NCBI GenBank assembly: GCA_021797025.1
Contig: JAKAAK010000189.1
Coordinates: 1 to 6,379 of the forward strand
Reading direction: 5' to 3'
Length of the DNA stretch: 6,379 nucleotides
Origin: Thermoplasmata archaeon
GTDB taxonomy: Archaea; Thermoplasmatota; Thermoplasmata; Thermoplasmatales; Thermoplasmataceae
Shown: piece by piece, positions 5,937 to 6,379 of the stretch
Numbering within the stretch: position 1 is the stretch's first letter
How the letters are laid out: the number at the start of each line of letters is the position of its first letter
Translations under genes and position numbers: made by a program
Notes under the pieces: generated by a model
The model's database searches: none
Seen by the model: only the letters and a program-made list of their open reading frames with translations
Told to the model about the DNA's origin: nothing

Positions 5937-6094
5937 ATGCCTGATATTATTTATAGATGTGTCCAATTTATACTAATTTGGAACCATTACTATTGATATT
6001 AAAGTTATCTTCATTATATTGGCTATGACATATTGAAAATATACGTTATTATTGATCAGCATATCAATTATTTTAATTAATTATTGCTAATAGT

Positions 6095-6117
6095 GATCGT
6101 GTACCATATTTTGTGTA
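6095..6117. repeat. probable terminal repeat of the IS256-type element
   Basis: Directly after the transposase stop, the minus strand reads TACACAAAATATGGTACACG followed by ATC. From memory, IS256-family ends often have this form (TACACAAAAT...GGACAC). It would place the element boundary near 6090-6096. The opposite end is outside the window, so the match cannot be confirmed here. Confidence 0.4.
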
Positions 6118-6118
6118 T

Positions 6119-6379
6119 TTATAAAGGGTACCTCTTGTTGAACATTTCTTTAATTTCATCATGGCATTTAAAAGAGCCGTTCATCTTCCTGAATGCATGC
6201 CTGGAATTGAATTCTATTGATTTTAAATAGAATATTTTCATTGCTGAATCCTCATCAGGGAATGATGATACTGTTTTTATCCTTCTTCCTATTTCCCCAT
6301 TCATTCTTTCTATAATATTTGCTGATTTTAATGAATTCCTTATTCTTAATGGATAATCATAGAATTTTAATAATTCACC
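6119..6379 (-). CDS. IS256 (mutator) family transposase, C-terminal part
   Basis: This is the last 86 codons of a DDE transposase whose front lies beyond the right window edge. The frame is open from the edge through the ATG at 6304, which is internal rather than a start. The visible sequence has the family's C-terminal block: LLKFYDYPLRIRNSL, then SANIIERMNGEIGRRIKTVS with the third catalytic acid (Glu in IIERMN), then SFPDEDSAMKIFYL, a short helical tail, and a stop at 6119-6121. No frameshift or stop interrupts the visible part, so the element may be intact outside. It is read toward the deaminase gene. Confidence 0.85.
   Translation of the reverse strand, partial: GELLKFYDYPLRIRNSLKSANIIERMNGEIGRRIKTVSSFPDEDSAMKIFYLKSIEFNSRHAFRKMNGSFKCHDEIKEMFNKRYPL

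Noticed and set aside
6119..6304. Stand-alone 61-residue protein starting at ATG 6304
   Set aside because: The frame is open upstream to the window edge and the conserved IIERMN motif spans the ATG, so it is internal to a longer transposase.
1..6379. CRISPR array, tRNA or rRNA genes
   Set aside because: No regularly spaced repeats, cloverleaf candidates or rRNA-like G+C-rich segments were seen.

Overview
The window looks like a piece of an A+T-rich archaeal genome, most plausibly from the Thermoplasmatales (Ferroplasma / Cuniculiplasma / Picrophilus type). The resident genes lack Shine-Dalgarno sites. Each has a TATA-like box centred about 26 bases before an in-frame ATG, the arrangement of leaderless archaeal transcripts, and ATA and AGA/AGG codons are heavily used. 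The order-level assignment is inference.

Layout. Positions 1-111 (minus) hold the first 37 codons of a protein that leaves the window on the left. Positions 121-1452 are a complete but damaged IS3-family insertion sequence with imperfect inverted ends (TGGATAGT... / ...ACTATCCA), orfA, and an orfB broken by a frameshift just after the first catalytic Asp. Positions 1496-5936 are an amino-sugar catabolic cluster: nagA (GlcNAc-6-phosphate deacetylase) and murQ (MurNAc-6-phosphate etherase) in a tight plus-strand operon, a BadF/BadG-type sugar kinase convergent to them on the minus strand, a 400-base divergent intergenic region, and a SIS-domain glucosamine-6-phosphate deaminase on the plus strand. 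The window ends with the C-terminal 86 codons of an IS256 (mutator) family transposase on the minus strand (6119-6379).

How the genes fit. The kinase would phosphorylate GlcNAc and/or MurNAc. MurQ would convert MurNAc-6-P to GlcNAc-6-P plus D-lactate. NagA would remove the acetyl group to give GlcN-6-P, and the SIS protein would deaminate this to fructose-6-P and ammonia. Together they form a compact intracellular route for bacterial cell-wall amino sugars, which is odd in an archaeon because archaea do not make MurNAc. No transporter, extracellular hydrolase or dedicated regulator is visible. Insertion-sequence material lies on both sides, so the cluster may be mobile or horizontally acquired.
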